This document shows, in pieces, positions 34,986-44,624 of a stretch of 64,000 nt of DNA. Under the pieces are notes generated by a model. It was not told the DNA's origin and made no database searches. It saw only the letters and a list, made by a program, of their open reading frames with translations. The translations under genes and the position numbers were made by a program. The DNA is from Halogeometricum sp. S1BR25-6 (GTDB lineage: Archaea; Halobacteriota; Halobacteria; Halobacteriales; Haloferacaceae). Within the stretch, counting starts at the first letter, position 1. Each line of letters opens with the position of its first letter. The stretch is taken from NCBI RefSeq assembly GCF_031624495.1, contig NZ_JAMQOP010000001.1, forward strand, positions 1,302,001 to 1,366,000, read 5' to 3'.

Positions 34986-36470
34986 CTACTCCAACTCGAC
35001 GGTGACGTTGTTCTCGGTGACGTGCAGGAATGTGATGTACCGCGACCCCGAGGACGTCTCGTACTCCAGGTTCCCGGTCGACTCGTCGACGTCGAGGCGC
35101 GCCTTCCCGCTGTTTCCGGGACCGTGCCACACTGTCAGGTCGAAGTCCGGCGCGAAGAAACTCACGTAGTGACGGGTCAAGTGACGGCTCGTCGTCCGGT
35201 TGCCGGAGACGAACGTGACGTTCTCCCCGTCGGTGCCCGTGTGGTTGAACGACGCCGAGGAAGCGACGTCGTCGTCCCACGTCAGCGCCGTCTCGCCCGT
35301 CGCGCCGGGCCCGTCGTAGGTCAGCAACAGGTCGCTCGTGTAGTTGACCGTTATCGTCTCCGTCGCGCAGTCGAGCGCCACCGGGCCGCCCTCGGCGGGG
35401 ATGCTGTCGTTCGTCCACACGTGCTGGCCGCCCGTCCCGTCGCGGTAGTAGACGACCATCGTCAGGTCGACCTCCTTGTCGTTCTTGCAGACGTTCCCGA
35501 CGCCCTTCGGGACGTGGACGACGGTCTCGTACTCTCTCGCACCCTTCGTCGCGTAGAACGAGAAGTCCATGTTGTTGCTGCCGCCGTTCGCCTTCGCCAG
35601 CGACACCTCGAACGTCCGTATCGGGTGGGCCGACGCCATCCCGCGCACCTCGACGGGTTGGTTCTTCATCGGCAGGTCGAACGACCCGACCATCCCGACC
35701 GTCGCGAGTTCGAGCGTCGCGGTCCGGTTGTCGTCGTCGACCGAGACGTTCCCGGTGGTCCGGGTGCGGAAATACTCCGCCCACCCGCGGTAGAACTCGC
35801 TGTGGACGGTCACGCTCACCGACCCGTTCTGGACGGGGTTGCGGTACGTCGCCGCGCCGTCGTCGTACGTCTCCCACCCCGTCCCCGACTCGTTCGGGCG
35901 GGGGTAGACGCGCGACAGGTCACCGTCCCGCGAGACGACCGCTCGGACGCGCCCGGACGCGGAGTCGGCGTTGCGCACGCGGACGACGGGGAACGTGAGC
36001 GTCGCGTCGCGGTAGTGGAACTCCGGCGGCGACACCATCGAGACGCCGCCGCCCTCGCTGCGCCGCCAGACGCCGCCGCCCTGGTACGTCACGACGGCCG
36101 ATTCGGTCCGGTAGCTCACGGAACCCAGCGAGGCGTTGTACAGTTCCTCGTCGGCGTCGCCGGAGTAGTTGTGGTGGGTGATTCGCACCCAGCCGTCGTC
36201 CGGCGAGACGACGTACTGCCCGTCCGCGGAACTCCGCAGTTCGACCGACTCGCGGGCGGTCTGGCCCAGTCCGACCATCGCCGCGACGGAGTCGAACTGC
36301 GTCATCGACTGCTCGGCGCGTTCGACGTCGATCGTCTCCTGCGTCGTCGTCAGCGCGACAGACCCAACGCCCACGAGGAGGCCGGTGCCCATGAGCGTCA
36401 GTCCGAGGATGAGGACGACCCCCACCGTCGAGGAGACGGCGCGACGGTCCGCTCCGAACCCGCGCGTCAC
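34986..36470 (-). CDS. large pilin-like surface protein, DUF7289-like
   Basis: A 494-residue protein. A leader RGFGADRRA precedes the hydrophobic helix VSSTVGVVLILGLTLMGTG, giving a type IV pilin-like N terminus. The long exported part is beta-rich, with many N-x-S/T sequons (e.g. NASL, NVSV, NHTG) and one Cys pair around VCKN and LDCA. I recognise it as DUF7289-like. It is the last gene of the minus-strand pilus operon, and its start overlaps the previous stop by 4 bases. It may be a major tip or shaft subunit; that is inference. Confidence 0.75.
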   Translation of the reverse strand: MTRGFGADRRAVSSTVGVVLILGLTLMGTGLLVGVGSVALTTTQETIDVERAEQSMTQFDSVAAMVGLGQTARESVELRSSADGQYVVSPDDGWVRITHHNYSGDADEELYNASLGSVSYRTESAVVTYQGGGVWRRSEGGGVSMVSPPEFHYRDATLTFPVVRVRNADSASGRVRAVVSRDGDLSRVYPRPNESGTGWETYDDGAATYRNPVQNGSVSVTVHSEFYRGWAEYFRTRTTGNVSVDDDNRTATLELATVGMVGSFDLPMKNQPVEVRGMASAHPIRTFEVSLAKANGGSNNMDFSFYATKGAREYETVVHVPKGVGNVCKNDKEVDLTMVVYYRDGTGGQHVWTNDSIPAEGGPVALDCATETITVNYTSDLLLTYDGPGATGETALTWDDDVASSASFNHTGTDGENVTFVSGNRTTSRHLTRHYVSFFAPDFDLTVWHGPGNSGKARLDVDESTGNLEYETSSGSRYITFLHVTENNVTVELE

Positions 36471-37063
36471 CGTCCGGCACCTCCGGTGGCGGCCCTCGGC
36501 GGCGGCGCGAATGCGAACGCGAACGCGGGCGTGAGGTCGAAGGCGGGTCCGGCGTCGTCGCCGGACTCGAAGACGAGTCGCTCTGTCGCGGGGTCATACG
36601 CGATGACGAGGTTCCCGCCGGCGAGCGTCCCGTTCTCGACGTCGGTTCCGGTCCGGACTCGAACCGTCGCCGACCGACCGCCGTCGCCCGACGTGAGCGT
36701 GACGTCGTGCGCCGCCGGCGTCCCCGCGACCCCCGGAGAGTCGCTCACTTCGACGCGGTAGGACCCGCCCGCGACGGTCCGCGGCAGGTCCACCCGGAGG
36801 CGGACCGCCTCGGCGCCGTCACCGGCGCGGACCATCCGGTCGGCGTCGGCGGTCCGGGCGGCGATTCGCTCCCCGAGCACCGACAGTTCCCGGTCGACGA
36901 CCCGGTCTCGCTGTCCGTCGACGTACTGCCCCGTCCCGACGAGCAGGCCGGAGACGAGGACGGCGGTGATGACGAGCGTCAGCACGTAGCCGAGCGTCGT
37001 GGAGACGGCGCGGTCCGACGCGAACTCGCGTTCGCACGCGGACTCGCGCTCACGCTCCCGCAT
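36467..37063 (-). CDS. pilin-like protein, DUF7266-like
   Basis: A 198-residue protein. Residues 1-17 are a charged leader of Arg/Glu (RERERESACEREFASDR), then AVSTTLGYVLTLVITAVLVSG forms the pilin-type helix. The exported remainder is a beta-rich domain with an Ala/Phe-rich end (AFAFAFAPPP). It resembles the haloarchaeal DUF7266 family found in pilus-like clusters. The start region overlaps the upstream gene by 14 bases and its stop overlaps the downstream start, showing tight translational coupling. Confidence 0.75.
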   Translation of the reverse strand: MRERERESACEREFASDRAVSTTLGYVLTLVITAVLVSGLLVGTGQYVDGQRDRVVDRELSVLGERIAARTADADRMVRAGDGAEAVRLRVDLPRTVAGGSYRVEVSDSPGVAGTPAAHDVTLTSGDGGRSATVRVRTGTDVENGTLAGGNLVIAYDPATERLVFESGDDAGPAFDLTPAFAFAFAPPPRAATGGAGR

Positions 37064-38021
37064 CCGGCACCTCCGTCTCGGCCTCGTAGTAGGTGTCGGG
37101 GCCGTGGTAGGTGACGCGCACGGTGGCGTCGTAGAGCGCCGCCGTCCGGAACGGGGCGCCCGAGTCCAGCGGGAGCGACTGATTCACGGCCGCGTCGTCC
37201 ACCTCCCGGTCGACGACGACCGAGTACGTTCCCGCGGCCGCGTCGGCGCCGTCGAAGGACAGGTCGAACGGGTCGCCCCCCTCATCGAACTGTGAGAGCG
37301 CCGGGCAGGCCGCTCCGTCGACCGTCCGAGCCTCGACGTCGAGCGTCACGGTTCCGCCCGTCACCGGTCCGCACGTCGTCAGACTTCCGTCGGTCCCGCG
37401 GACCGTCACGCCGGCGTCGCCGTCGCTTCGCTCGTAGACGAACACCGACCGCGTCCCCGCCGAATCGGTGAGATTCGCGCGGAACGCGCCGCTGTCGAGC
37501 AGGTCGCTCTCGTTCTCCCCGTTGCTCACCGTCGCCAAACTCGTCGCGTCAAGCGCGAACGTTAGGTCGCGGACGCCGGTGGCGTTAGCGAGCGTCCAGT
37601 TCGCGGCACCGTCCGGCGCCGAGAGGTTTCGGGAGGCGTTCGCCTGCGCGATTCGGGTCCCGTTCGTCGCGTCGACGACGCGCGTCCGCGTCGACGCTCC
37701 CGAGAAGGCGTCGTGGGCGGCGGCGTCGTCGCTCCAGTTGCCGACGCCGCGGCGGAGCGAGTCGTTCATGCGGCGGTACGCAGCGTCGACTCCGCCCGCA
37801 GTGTCGTTCTCGTTGCGGTCGACGTACCGGAGCGTCGTCTCTGCCGCGTCGAGCGCCTCCGTGCGGTAGTTTATGACGGTCGCCGACTCGCTCACGTCCG
37901 ACCGGGCGGCGACGTTGCCGGTGTAGATGGTCGTGTTCACGAGGAGGGCGAGGACGACGAACAGCGTCGCCATCACCAAGGCGGTGACGAGGACGAGTTG
38001 CCCCCGGTCGTCGCCGCTCAC
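37050..38021 (-). CDS. pilin-like protein, DUF7261-like
   Basis: A 323-residue protein from GTG 38021. The N terminus SGDDRGQLVLVTALVMATLF is the DRGQ form of the pilin-like helix. The exported part is Asp/Asn-rich with many N-x-S/T sites (NDTA, NWSD, NLSA, NESD) and Cys in LTTCG and GAACPA. It resembles DUF7261. The GTG overlaps the upstream stop (GTGA). No catalytic motif is visible, so a structural or minor pilin role fits best. Confidence 0.75.
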   Translation of the reverse strand: MSGDDRGQLVLVTALVMATLFVVLALLVNTTIYTGNVAARSDVSESATVINYRTEALDAAETTLRYVDRNENDTAGGVDAAYRRMNDSLRRGVGNWSDDAAAHDAFSGASTRTRVVDATNGTRIAQANASRNLSAPDGAANWTLANATGVRDLTFALDATSLATVSNGENESDLLDSGAFRANLTDSAGTRSVFVYERSDGDAGVTVRGTDGSLTTCGPVTGGTVTLDVEARTVDGAACPALSQFDEGGDPFDLSFDGADAAAGTYSVVVDREVDDAAVNQSLPLDSGAPFRTAALYDATVRVTYHGPDTYYEAETEVPDAGA

Positions 38022-38614
38022 ATCCGCCACGTCACCACCTCCACGACGACGACGCCGCGGACCGGACCGCTCGGGTCCGCGTCGGGCACGAAGTACGCCT
38101 CGCCGGCGTCGGCGAGCGTCGTCCCCGTCGGGTCGCTGTCGGCGTCCCTGAGCACGTCGTCGTCGTACAGGGTGACCGTCCACGTGGCGACGGAGGCGTG
38201 GTCGCTCGGCTTCCCGAGATAGACGACCTGCTCTCGGATGCGCTGGTCGTTGCGCCAGAAGTAGACGTTCACGTTGTACGCGACGCCTCTATCGAGGAGC
38301 GCGTCGTTCAGCGCCCGTCCCAGCGCGGTGTTCTCGGGAGCGCCGTTGTGGTACCCGTCCCACGGCGCGCCGTGCCAGTGGCGGGCCGATTCGTTCCAGT
38401 ACAGCAGGCCGGGCTTCAGCGTTCCGTTGGCCGCCTGCGAGGCGAGGACGTCCTCCGCGACGACCGACTGGTGATCCTCGATTCGCTGGTTCGACGTGCT
38501 CCCCGTCAGCGGCGTGACCGCCGTCACCTGGAGGGCGAAGGCGATGCTGGAGAGCAGCAGGATGCTCGCGGCGACGGCTTCGAGCGTGTGCGCCTGCCCC
38601 CGGTCGCGCGTCAC
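38018..38614 (-). CDS. pilin-like protein, DUF7288-like
   Basis: A 198-residue protein from GTG 38614. The leader TRDRG is followed by QAHTLEAVAASILLLSSIAF, with a Glu at position 6 after the presumed cut, as in type IV pilins. The segment VTPLTGSTSNQRIEDHQ right after the helix is characteristic of this haloarchaeal family, which I know as DUF7288. The rest is a Trp/Tyr-rich beta domain. Start GTG overlaps the upstream TGA; the alternative GTG one codon earlier is less likely. Confidence 0.75.
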   Translation of the reverse strand: MTRDRGQAHTLEAVAASILLLSSIAFALQVTAVTPLTGSTSNQRIEDHQSVVAEDVLASQAANGTLKPGLLYWNESARHWHGAPWDGYHNGAPENTALGRALNDALLDRGVAYNVNVYFWRNDQRIREQVVYLGKPSDHASVATWTVTLYDDDVLRDADSDPTGTTLADAGEAYFVPDADPSGPVRGVVVVEVVTWRM

Positions 38615-39123
38615 CACACTCTCACCGCCAGTTGGTGGGTCCGACCGTCGAGGAGGACGACGCGGCGCGTCGTCGCCACCGCTTCGTTGTCCGGAACCGG
38701 CGGACCGGCGCTGAGCGCGACCGCCGGCCCGCCCGCGGGGTCGTCGAGTTCGGCGACCGAGCCACCGTCGAAGACGGTGACGTTCACGTCGTAGCGGTCG
38801 GTGCCGAGCGCCGCGGCCACGGTGTCGGCGGTGGCGTCGAAGCCGCACGCCGCCGTCGCGTCCGCGTTCGTCTGCATCTGTTCGAAGAACGCGCCCGTGC
38901 ACGTCGCGTTCAGCGTGGCCGGCGTCGCGGGGTCGCCCAGCGCGTCGCTCGCCAGCGTCGCCGCGAACCGGTCGGCCGCCTGCGTCCGACTCGTCCCGTC
39001 GAAGGGGTCGAAGATGCCGGGGACGAACAGCACGACGAACGCGACGACGAGGAGGAAGATGCTGATTCCGACGACGAAGTCTATCGTCGTCTGCCCGCGG
39101 TCGTCGGCGAGTATCGAGGTCAT
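38611..39123 (-). CDS. pilin-like protein, DUF7287-like
   Basis: A 170-residue protein. The leader ADDRG precedes QTTIDFVVGISIFLLVVAF, with Asp at position 5 of the mature form. The exported domain holds Cys in ATCTG and AACG that could form a disulfide, and ends in a Val-rich beta strand. It resembles DUF7287. Start 39123 was chosen because its ATG overlaps the pilC stop (ATGA); the ATG 15 bases upstream is inside pilC. Confidence 0.75.
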   Translation of the reverse strand: MTSILADDRGQTTIDFVVGISIFLLVVAFVVLFVPGIFDPFDGTSRTQAADRFAATLASDALGDPATPATLNATCTGAFFEQMQTNADATAACGFDATADTVAAALGTDRYDVNVTVFDGGSVAELDDPAGGPAVALSAGPPVPDNEAVATTRRVVLLDGRTHQLAVRVW

Positions 39124-41171
39124 CCGACCACCATCCACACCGCGAGCGCGAGCGTCTGGAGCACCACGACGAACTTGACGCCCGAGATGATGTCCGCGTT
39201 CCGGATGTAGCCGCTGATGAGGCCCGACAGCGTCGCCTGCAGCGTCACCGCGTGGAGGAACAAAAGCGAGAGCAGGGCGGTGTCGACGCCGCCGCCGAAG
39301 TCAGGCCCGCCCTGAACCGCCTCCGACCCGCCGCTCGAACTCGTCTGCGAGGTGAGTTCGGCCATCACGTCGAGGAACTGCGTCTTCAGGATGGCCATCA
39401 CGGCCAGGAGCGTGACGTACGTCATGAGGATGATCGCAACCTGCATCATCGTCCGCGACTTCCGCTCGCGTTCGATGTCGTCCTGGTTCTCGGAGGCCTG
39501 CGCGGCCGTCGTCAGCACGTCCGTGATCTGACTGGAGGCCTCCTGGGCCTTCGTGATGAGCTTCACCGTCCGTGCGAGGCGGGGAATGTGGTACTTGTTG
39601 TTGAACTCCACGAGCGCCGACCGGAGGCTCATCCCGTAGTTCACCTTCGCGTACAGCACCTCGAACTCGTCGGCGAGCTTTCCGGAGGAGGTGTCGGAGA
39701 CGGTCTTGACCGATTCGAGGAGCGTCTGGCCGGTGTCGTTGGCGCTGGAGAGTTTCCGGAGGTTCTCCGAGAGCTTTCCGACGACGGCCTGTCGAGAGCG
39801 GGTGTTCCACCCGTGGAAGAACGCCAGCGGGATGCCGACGGTGTAGACGGGGACGTACCACCAGACGAACGTCCCCCAGATAGGTCGCTCCAGCATCGCG
39901 TCCCACGACAGCGGTGCCGCTCCGCCGACGACGGCCGTCGCGAGCAGTGCGAGAGCGGCCGGAACGGTGAGAAACAGCGAGTACAGCGGGTTGTCGCGGA
40001 AGAACAGGTGGGGGTGTTCGAGCAGTTGCTTCGTCTTGTACGTCCCCTCGCGCGAGCGAACGCGGTCGAAGAGGGTGTGCTCGCCGACGAAGCTCTCGAT
40101 GAGACCCATGTGGAACAGCCCCTCCTTGTGCCCCTGTCGGAGGCGGTCGGAGGCGCCCGAAGGGTCGAGGTAGCCGTCGCCGGGTTCGTCCTGTTTCACC
40201 GTCGAGACGAGAACGAGGAAGCCGACGCCGGTCAGCGGGATGAGTCCGTACACCGTCCCGTACAAAAGCGACTCCTGAGCCTGCCCGAGCATGCTCATGA
40301 TGACGAGGATGATGATGAGAAGCAGAGGGAACAGCGAGAGCGTCATGTACATCTCGCCGAACAGTTCCAGCGTCTCCAGGGTCATCTCCTGTTCCTGCTT
40401 TGCCGTCCGCATGTGCTTGTCCTTCTTGTCGTCGAGGAACCGCTCCATGTTGCCGCCGGAGTTGACGATTGAGAGCATGTCGGTGAGGAACTGAGAGAGT
40501 TCGGACGACGGCGACACCAGCGCCTGCTGTTGGATGGCGGTGCGGTAGTCCGTGCCGAAGTACTCCGTCTCCTGAACGATGCTCTGGAACTCGCGGGCGA
40601 CTTCGCCGTAGGTGTCCTCCGCGCGGCCCATCGCCTCCAGAATCTCCAGTTGGTTCAGCCCGCCCACCGAGAGGGCGTACATGAAGGAAACGGCGTCGGG
40701 CAGTAGCATGTTTATCTCGCGCTTCCGGGTGGAGGCCTTCGAGTACGGCATCGCTACGAGCGTCCCGAACCCCGCGCCGAAGCCGAGGCTCCCGAAGACG
40801 ACGCCGGAGACGAGCACCGCGAACGGCATCTTCAACGACTCCAGAAACGCCGCCGCTCCCGGATCGGGAGCCGGGAGGCCGATGCTGAGCGTCTCCGGCG
40901 AGACGACGCCGAACGCGAACAGCGCGTAGCCCAGCAGCGAGCCGAGGAGCCAGAGCGCCCCGCCGACGAGGACGCCGACGGCGAGGGCGTGCGAGAGGTA
41001 CAACTCCACCGTCGCCGGCATCCGCGCCTGTTCGAGCTTCCGAGCGACGTCGCTCACGAAGTCGCCCTCTTCGTCGAACAGCAGACGGAACAGCGGGTAG
41101 AACGCGTCGCCGAGGGCGTCGGTGCTCCGGTCGAGTCCCCCCGGTCCGGACGCGGACGAGTCGAGGCTCAT
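39120..41171 (-). CDS. pilC: PilC/TadC-like pilus assembly membrane protein, double T2SSF
   Basis: A 683-residue inner-membrane platform protein. It carries two T2SSF-type domains: one around residues 150-300 (SFMYALSVGGLNQLEILEAMG to NSGGNMERFLDD) and one around residues 480-600 (KLSSANDTGQTLLESVKTV). Hydrophobic helices flank and separate them, with at least seven in total. In archaeal type IV pilus and archaellum systems this protein anchors the ATPase and lifts pilins from the membrane. It starts 1 base after the pilB stop, so the two are coupled. Confidence 0.9.
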   Translation of the reverse strand: MSLDSSASGPGGLDRSTDALGDAFYPLFRLLFDEEGDFVSDVARKLEQARMPATVELYLSHALAVGVLVGGALWLLGSLLGYALFAFGVVSPETLSIGLPAPDPGAAAFLESLKMPFAVLVSGVVFGSLGFGAGFGTLVAMPYSKASTRKREINMLLPDAVSFMYALSVGGLNQLEILEAMGRAEDTYGEVAREFQSIVQETEYFGTDYRTAIQQQALVSPSSELSQFLTDMLSIVNSGGNMERFLDDKKDKHMRTAKQEQEMTLETLELFGEMYMTLSLFPLLLIIILVIMSMLGQAQESLLYGTVYGLIPLTGVGFLVLVSTVKQDEPGDGYLDPSGASDRLRQGHKEGLFHMGLIESFVGEHTLFDRVRSREGTYKTKQLLEHPHLFFRDNPLYSLFLTVPAALALLATAVVGGAAPLSWDAMLERPIWGTFVWWYVPVYTVGIPLAFFHGWNTRSRQAVVGKLSENLRKLSSANDTGQTLLESVKTVSDTSSGKLADEFEVLYAKVNYGMSLRSALVEFNNKYHIPRLARTVKLITKAQEASSQITDVLTTAAQASENQDDIERERKSRTMMQVAIILMTYVTLLAVMAILKTQFLDVMAELTSQTSSSGGSEAVQGGPDFGGGVDTALLSLLFLHAVTLQATLSGLISGYIRNADIISGVKFVVVLQTLALAVWMVVG

Positions 41172-44100
41172 CTACGCGGCTCCCCCGCCGCCGTCGTCGT
41201 CGCGGCTGTCACCGCGTTCGCCCTCCTCTCCGTTGCCGCTCTCGTCGTCCGTCTCCGCGGCGTCTTTCGGGTCGGCGTCCTCGAACTCCCCGAAGCCCCA
41301 GCCGTCCTCCTCCAACTCGGCGGAGACGTCCTCGCCGATCAGGTCGTCGATGTCGGCGGTCCCGGCCGTCTCCGCGTCGTCCCCGTCGCTCGGGTCGTCC
41401 CCCGACGCGTCCGGTTCGTCCGTCGCGTCGAGGCGAGCCTCGGCTTCGGCGTCCGTGGCCTCCACGCTCGTCGCCTCCGTGTTCACTTCCGCGTCTGCGG
41501 CTTCGGCGTCCGCCGCCTCCGCGTCCGCTTCTGTGCTCTCCTCGTCGCCCGCGTCCAGCGCCGGCGGTGCGTCCTTCGACGCGTCGCGTTCGCTCGATGC
41601 GGAGTCGTCCCCGTCGTCGCCGTCGCCCTCCGCCAGTTCCGGCGGACGCTCGTCGGCTTCGGCGAGTTCCGGGTCGGGTCGGGTCGCCTCTTCCAAGGCG
41701 TCGAGCGCCGAGTGGTCCTCGTAGCCCGCGCTCACGTTCGGTTCGTCGGCGACGTCCCGCAGGGCGTCGGCCACCTCGCCGGCCTCCTGACCGCGGTAGT
41801 CCGCGAACAGGTCCGCCTCGGCCTGGTCGAGGATGGCGCGGCAGAGGTCCCGGACCTCCTCCGGCGGGTCCGGTCGGGGGACCATCTCCTCCTTCTCGGG
41901 GTCGACGTTGATGTGGACCGACTCCATCTCGCGGAGGTCCTCGAGGCTGCGTTCGAGTTCGTCCTCGGCCATCAGCGTCAGGATGGTGTCGGGGTCGTTG
42001 ATGAACGCCTGGAGCGTGGCGGCCACCTGCGTGTACGTGTTGAGGCCGCGGTCGATGAGGTACGCGAGGACGACCCGTCGGAGGAACAGCTCCTCATCCA
42101 GCGTGTCTTCGCTCCACCCGCGGTCGAAGCGTATCTCCTCTAAGGTGTTCGAAGAGCCCATCTGGAGGTACTCGTCGTTCTCGGCCTGCCACTGGTAGAC
42201 GTCCTGAACGTTTATCTCGTCGTTCTCGGCGTCGTAGTGGTTTATCTCGGTCAGCGACTTGTTCCGTCGGACCTTGTTGCCCTGCACGCGCGTCGACGTC
42301 TGGATGGACACCAAATCGAGGGCGGTGAACATCGTCTTCGAGACGTTGATGGGTTCGGTCGTGAACCGCTTGAGCACCTCGCCGACGCTGTCGGCGTGGA
42401 AGGTGGTGTACGTCGTGTGCCCGGTCGACATCACCTGAAACAGCGTGCGCCCCTCCTCGCCGCGAATCTCGCCCATGACGATGTAGTCGGGTCGCTGCCG
42501 GAGGGCGGCCTCCAGCAGGTCGAACTCGTCGACGTCGCCCTTGTCGTCGTCGGAGAACGACGGGCGCGTGACGGAGGCAATCCAGTTCCGCTGGGGGAGT
42601 TCGACTTCGCGGGTGTCCTCGATGGAGACGATTTTGGTGTTCGAGGGGATGAACAGCGACACCGCGTTCAGCGAGGTGGTCTTCCCGGAGGCGGTCCCGC
42701 CGGCGAAGATGAGCGACTTGTGGTTCTCGATGCAGAGCCACAGGAACGCCATCTCCTCCAAGGAGAACGTGTTCCAGTTTATCAGGTCGATAGGGGTGAA
42801 CGGCACGTCCTTGAACTGCCGGATGGTGTAGTTCGTCCCGTGGTCAGAGACTTCGCGGCCGAGCGTGAGTTGTGCGCGAGAGCCGTCGGGCAGCGTCGCG
42901 TCCACCTGCGGGCGGCGTTTCGAGATACCCTTCCCGGAGCGCTGGGCGAGTTTCACGACGAAGTCGTCCAGTTCTTCCTTCCCGTGGAAGACGTTCGAGA
43001 TGATCTGCTCGTAGTCGGAGTGATAGACGAACACCGGCGAGTTGTAACCGTCGCAGGAGATGTCTTCGACGTTGATGTCGTGTTTGACGCCGTCGATGCG
43101 CTCGTAGCCGATGAAGTCCCGCCGGAGGTAGTAGAGCAGTTTCTCGACTTGGTACTCGGTCAGCGTCGCGGCGTCCTCGGCGAGCACCGCGGGTTCGGGG
43201 CGCGCCGCGATGCCGTCGAGGCCCGCCCGCTCCCGCGGTGGTTTGGCGAAGAGACCGTCGAGGCGGCCGCCGAGCGACGACTCGTTCAGTCCGAGACGGC
43301 GCGCGAGCGTTCCGACCGTCCCGTCTCGGGGTCCGTTCGAGACGGTTCCGCCGTCGGCGGCCGGCGTCTCTGCCTCCACCTCCGCTTCCGCACCATCGAC
43401 GTCGCCACCGAGTCCGAGGCGTCCGAGGAGGCTCTCGACGGTGCCCGGTCCGTCGGCTTCCTCGGCGTCGGCGCCGGCGCCGGTCTCGCCCGAGTCGGGG
43501 AGCAGCGACAACGAGTCGGAGTAGCCGTCCGGACCGGGGTCGTACAGGTCGTAGCGTTCGAGCAGTTCGAGCGACTGCCGTTCGATGACGCGGCGTCGGG
43601 TGCCGTCCTCCGTCCCGATGGTGCTCTCGTCGTCGTACTTGATGGCAGTGCGGAGCTTCCCGGTGAGGAACTCGGTGAGGTCCGCCTCGATTTCGTTCTG
43701 GTAGGGTTCGACGACGTAGTACTTCGTCTCGTTCTCCTTCGTCGACCGGAAGATGACGACGAACGAGTGGGGTTTGTTCACCCAGTAGCGCTCTACCTCG
43801 CGGAAGTGCGTCTTCTTCTCCATCGGGACCGCCTTCTCCAAGTCGTAGCGGTTCGTCACGGTCGTCAGACCCCGGTCGTCCGAGAAGAAGGCGTCCTCGT
43901 CCAACTCCTCGTTCACGTCGACGGTCCGTTCGTCGACCACTTTCTCCAGTTCCTCCGCGCGGCGTCCGCCGCGCGCGAGGGCGTTCTCGACGACGTCGGG
44001 GTCGAACCCCAACGCCTCCTCGGCGTCGAACTGTTCTCTCTCCCCCTCCTCGTCGCGGGGTCGGGAGCCGTCAGCCTCGTAGTAGTACTCGCGCTTGTAG

Positions 44101-44624
44101 TGCTCCCACATCCAGACATCCTTGACGACGGGCGTCGTCTCGGGGTCGCAGAACGCCTCGAACTCGCGCTGGATTCGGGCGGCCTCGCCCGCCGCCGCGC
44201 GAACCTCGTCTTCGGTGTCGGCCGGATGGTGGCCGAGGTAGCGCTCCTCGGTGGGGTCCAACTCGACGTTCCGCCAGTCCTCGCGGGTCGGTCGCGACGG
44301 GGCGGACGGTTCGTCGCCGTCGTCCCACCGCGAGTCGGCGCGCGGCGCCCGCGGATCGCGCCCGTCGTAGAGCGCATCCGCGTCACCCTCCGCGCCGAAC
44401 TCGTCGAGGAAGTGCGCCCACGTGTACTCGCCGACGGTCGCGTTCGCCTCGTCCCCGGACTCGCCAGTCGATGCGTCCTTCGACTCTCGACCCGCCGCAC
44501 CCCCCGGTGCGACGTCGCCGTCGAGAGCCACCCGGTCGCCGCCGACCTCCCCCTCCAACACGTCCTCGTCGTCGCCGTCCGACTCCCGTCGGACCGGTGG
44601 GGACGCGTCGTCGTCGGTAGCCAT
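41172..44624 (-). CDS. pilB: PilB-like type II/IV secretion ATPase, very large
   Basis: A 1150-residue hexameric ATPase that powers pilin extrusion. The core lies around residues 480-900: Walker A FAGGTASGKTTSLNA (near 640), the SIEDTRE box, Walker B YIVMGEIRGEE and the His box GHTTYTTFHAD. Typical archaeal PilB proteins are shorter, about 500-900 residues. Here an acidic N-terminal region of about 200 residues and a C-terminal acidic tail with repeats such as EAADAEAADAE add length. A linker of Gly/Asp low complexity (near 390-460) splits the N domain. ATG 44624 is my choice; 44651 is an in-frame alternative. Confidence 0.9.
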   Translation of the reverse strand: MATDDDASPPVRRESDGDDEDVLEGEVGGDRVALDGDVAPGGAAGRESKDASTGESGDEANATVGEYTWAHFLDEFGAEGDADALYDGRDPRAPRADSRWDDGDEPSAPSRPTREDWRNVELDPTEERYLGHHPADTEDEVRAAAGEAARIQREFEAFCDPETTPVVKDVWMWEHYKREYYYEADGSRPRDEEGEREQFDAEEALGFDPDVVENALARGGRRAEELEKVVDERTVDVNEELDEDAFFSDDRGLTTVTNRYDLEKAVPMEKKTHFREVERYWVNKPHSFVVIFRSTKENETKYYVVEPYQNEIEADLTEFLTGKLRTAIKYDDESTIGTEDGTRRRVIERQSLELLERYDLYDPGPDGYSDSLSLLPDSGETGAGADAEEADGPGTVESLLGRLGLGGDVDGAEAEVEAETPAADGGTVSNGPRDGTVGTLARRLGLNESSLGGRLDGLFAKPPRERAGLDGIAARPEPAVLAEDAATLTEYQVEKLLYYLRRDFIGYERIDGVKHDINVEDISCDGYNSPVFVYHSDYEQIISNVFHGKEELDDFVVKLAQRSGKGISKRRPQVDATLPDGSRAQLTLGREVSDHGTNYTIRQFKDVPFTPIDLINWNTFSLEEMAFLWLCIENHKSLIFAGGTASGKTTSLNAVSLFIPSNTKIVSIEDTREVELPQRNWIASVTRPSFSDDDKGDVDEFDLLEAALRQRPDYIVMGEIRGEEGRTLFQVMSTGHTTYTTFHADSVGEVLKRFTTEPINVSKTMFTALDLVSIQTSTRVQGNKVRRNKSLTEINHYDAENDEINVQDVYQWQAENDEYLQMGSSNTLEEIRFDRGWSEDTLDEELFLRRVVLAYLIDRGLNTYTQVAATLQAFINDPDTILTLMAEDELERSLEDLREMESVHINVDPEKEEMVPRPDPPEEVRDLCRAILDQAEADLFADYRGQEAGEVADALRDVADEPNVSAGYEDHSALDALEEATRPDPELAEADERPPELAEGDGDDGDDSASSERDASKDAPPALDAGDEESTEADAEAADAEAADAEVNTEATSVEATDAEAEARLDATDEPDASGDDPSDGDDAETAGTADIDDLIGEDVSAELEEDGWGFGEFEDADPKDAAETDDESGNGEEGERGDSRDDDGGGGAA

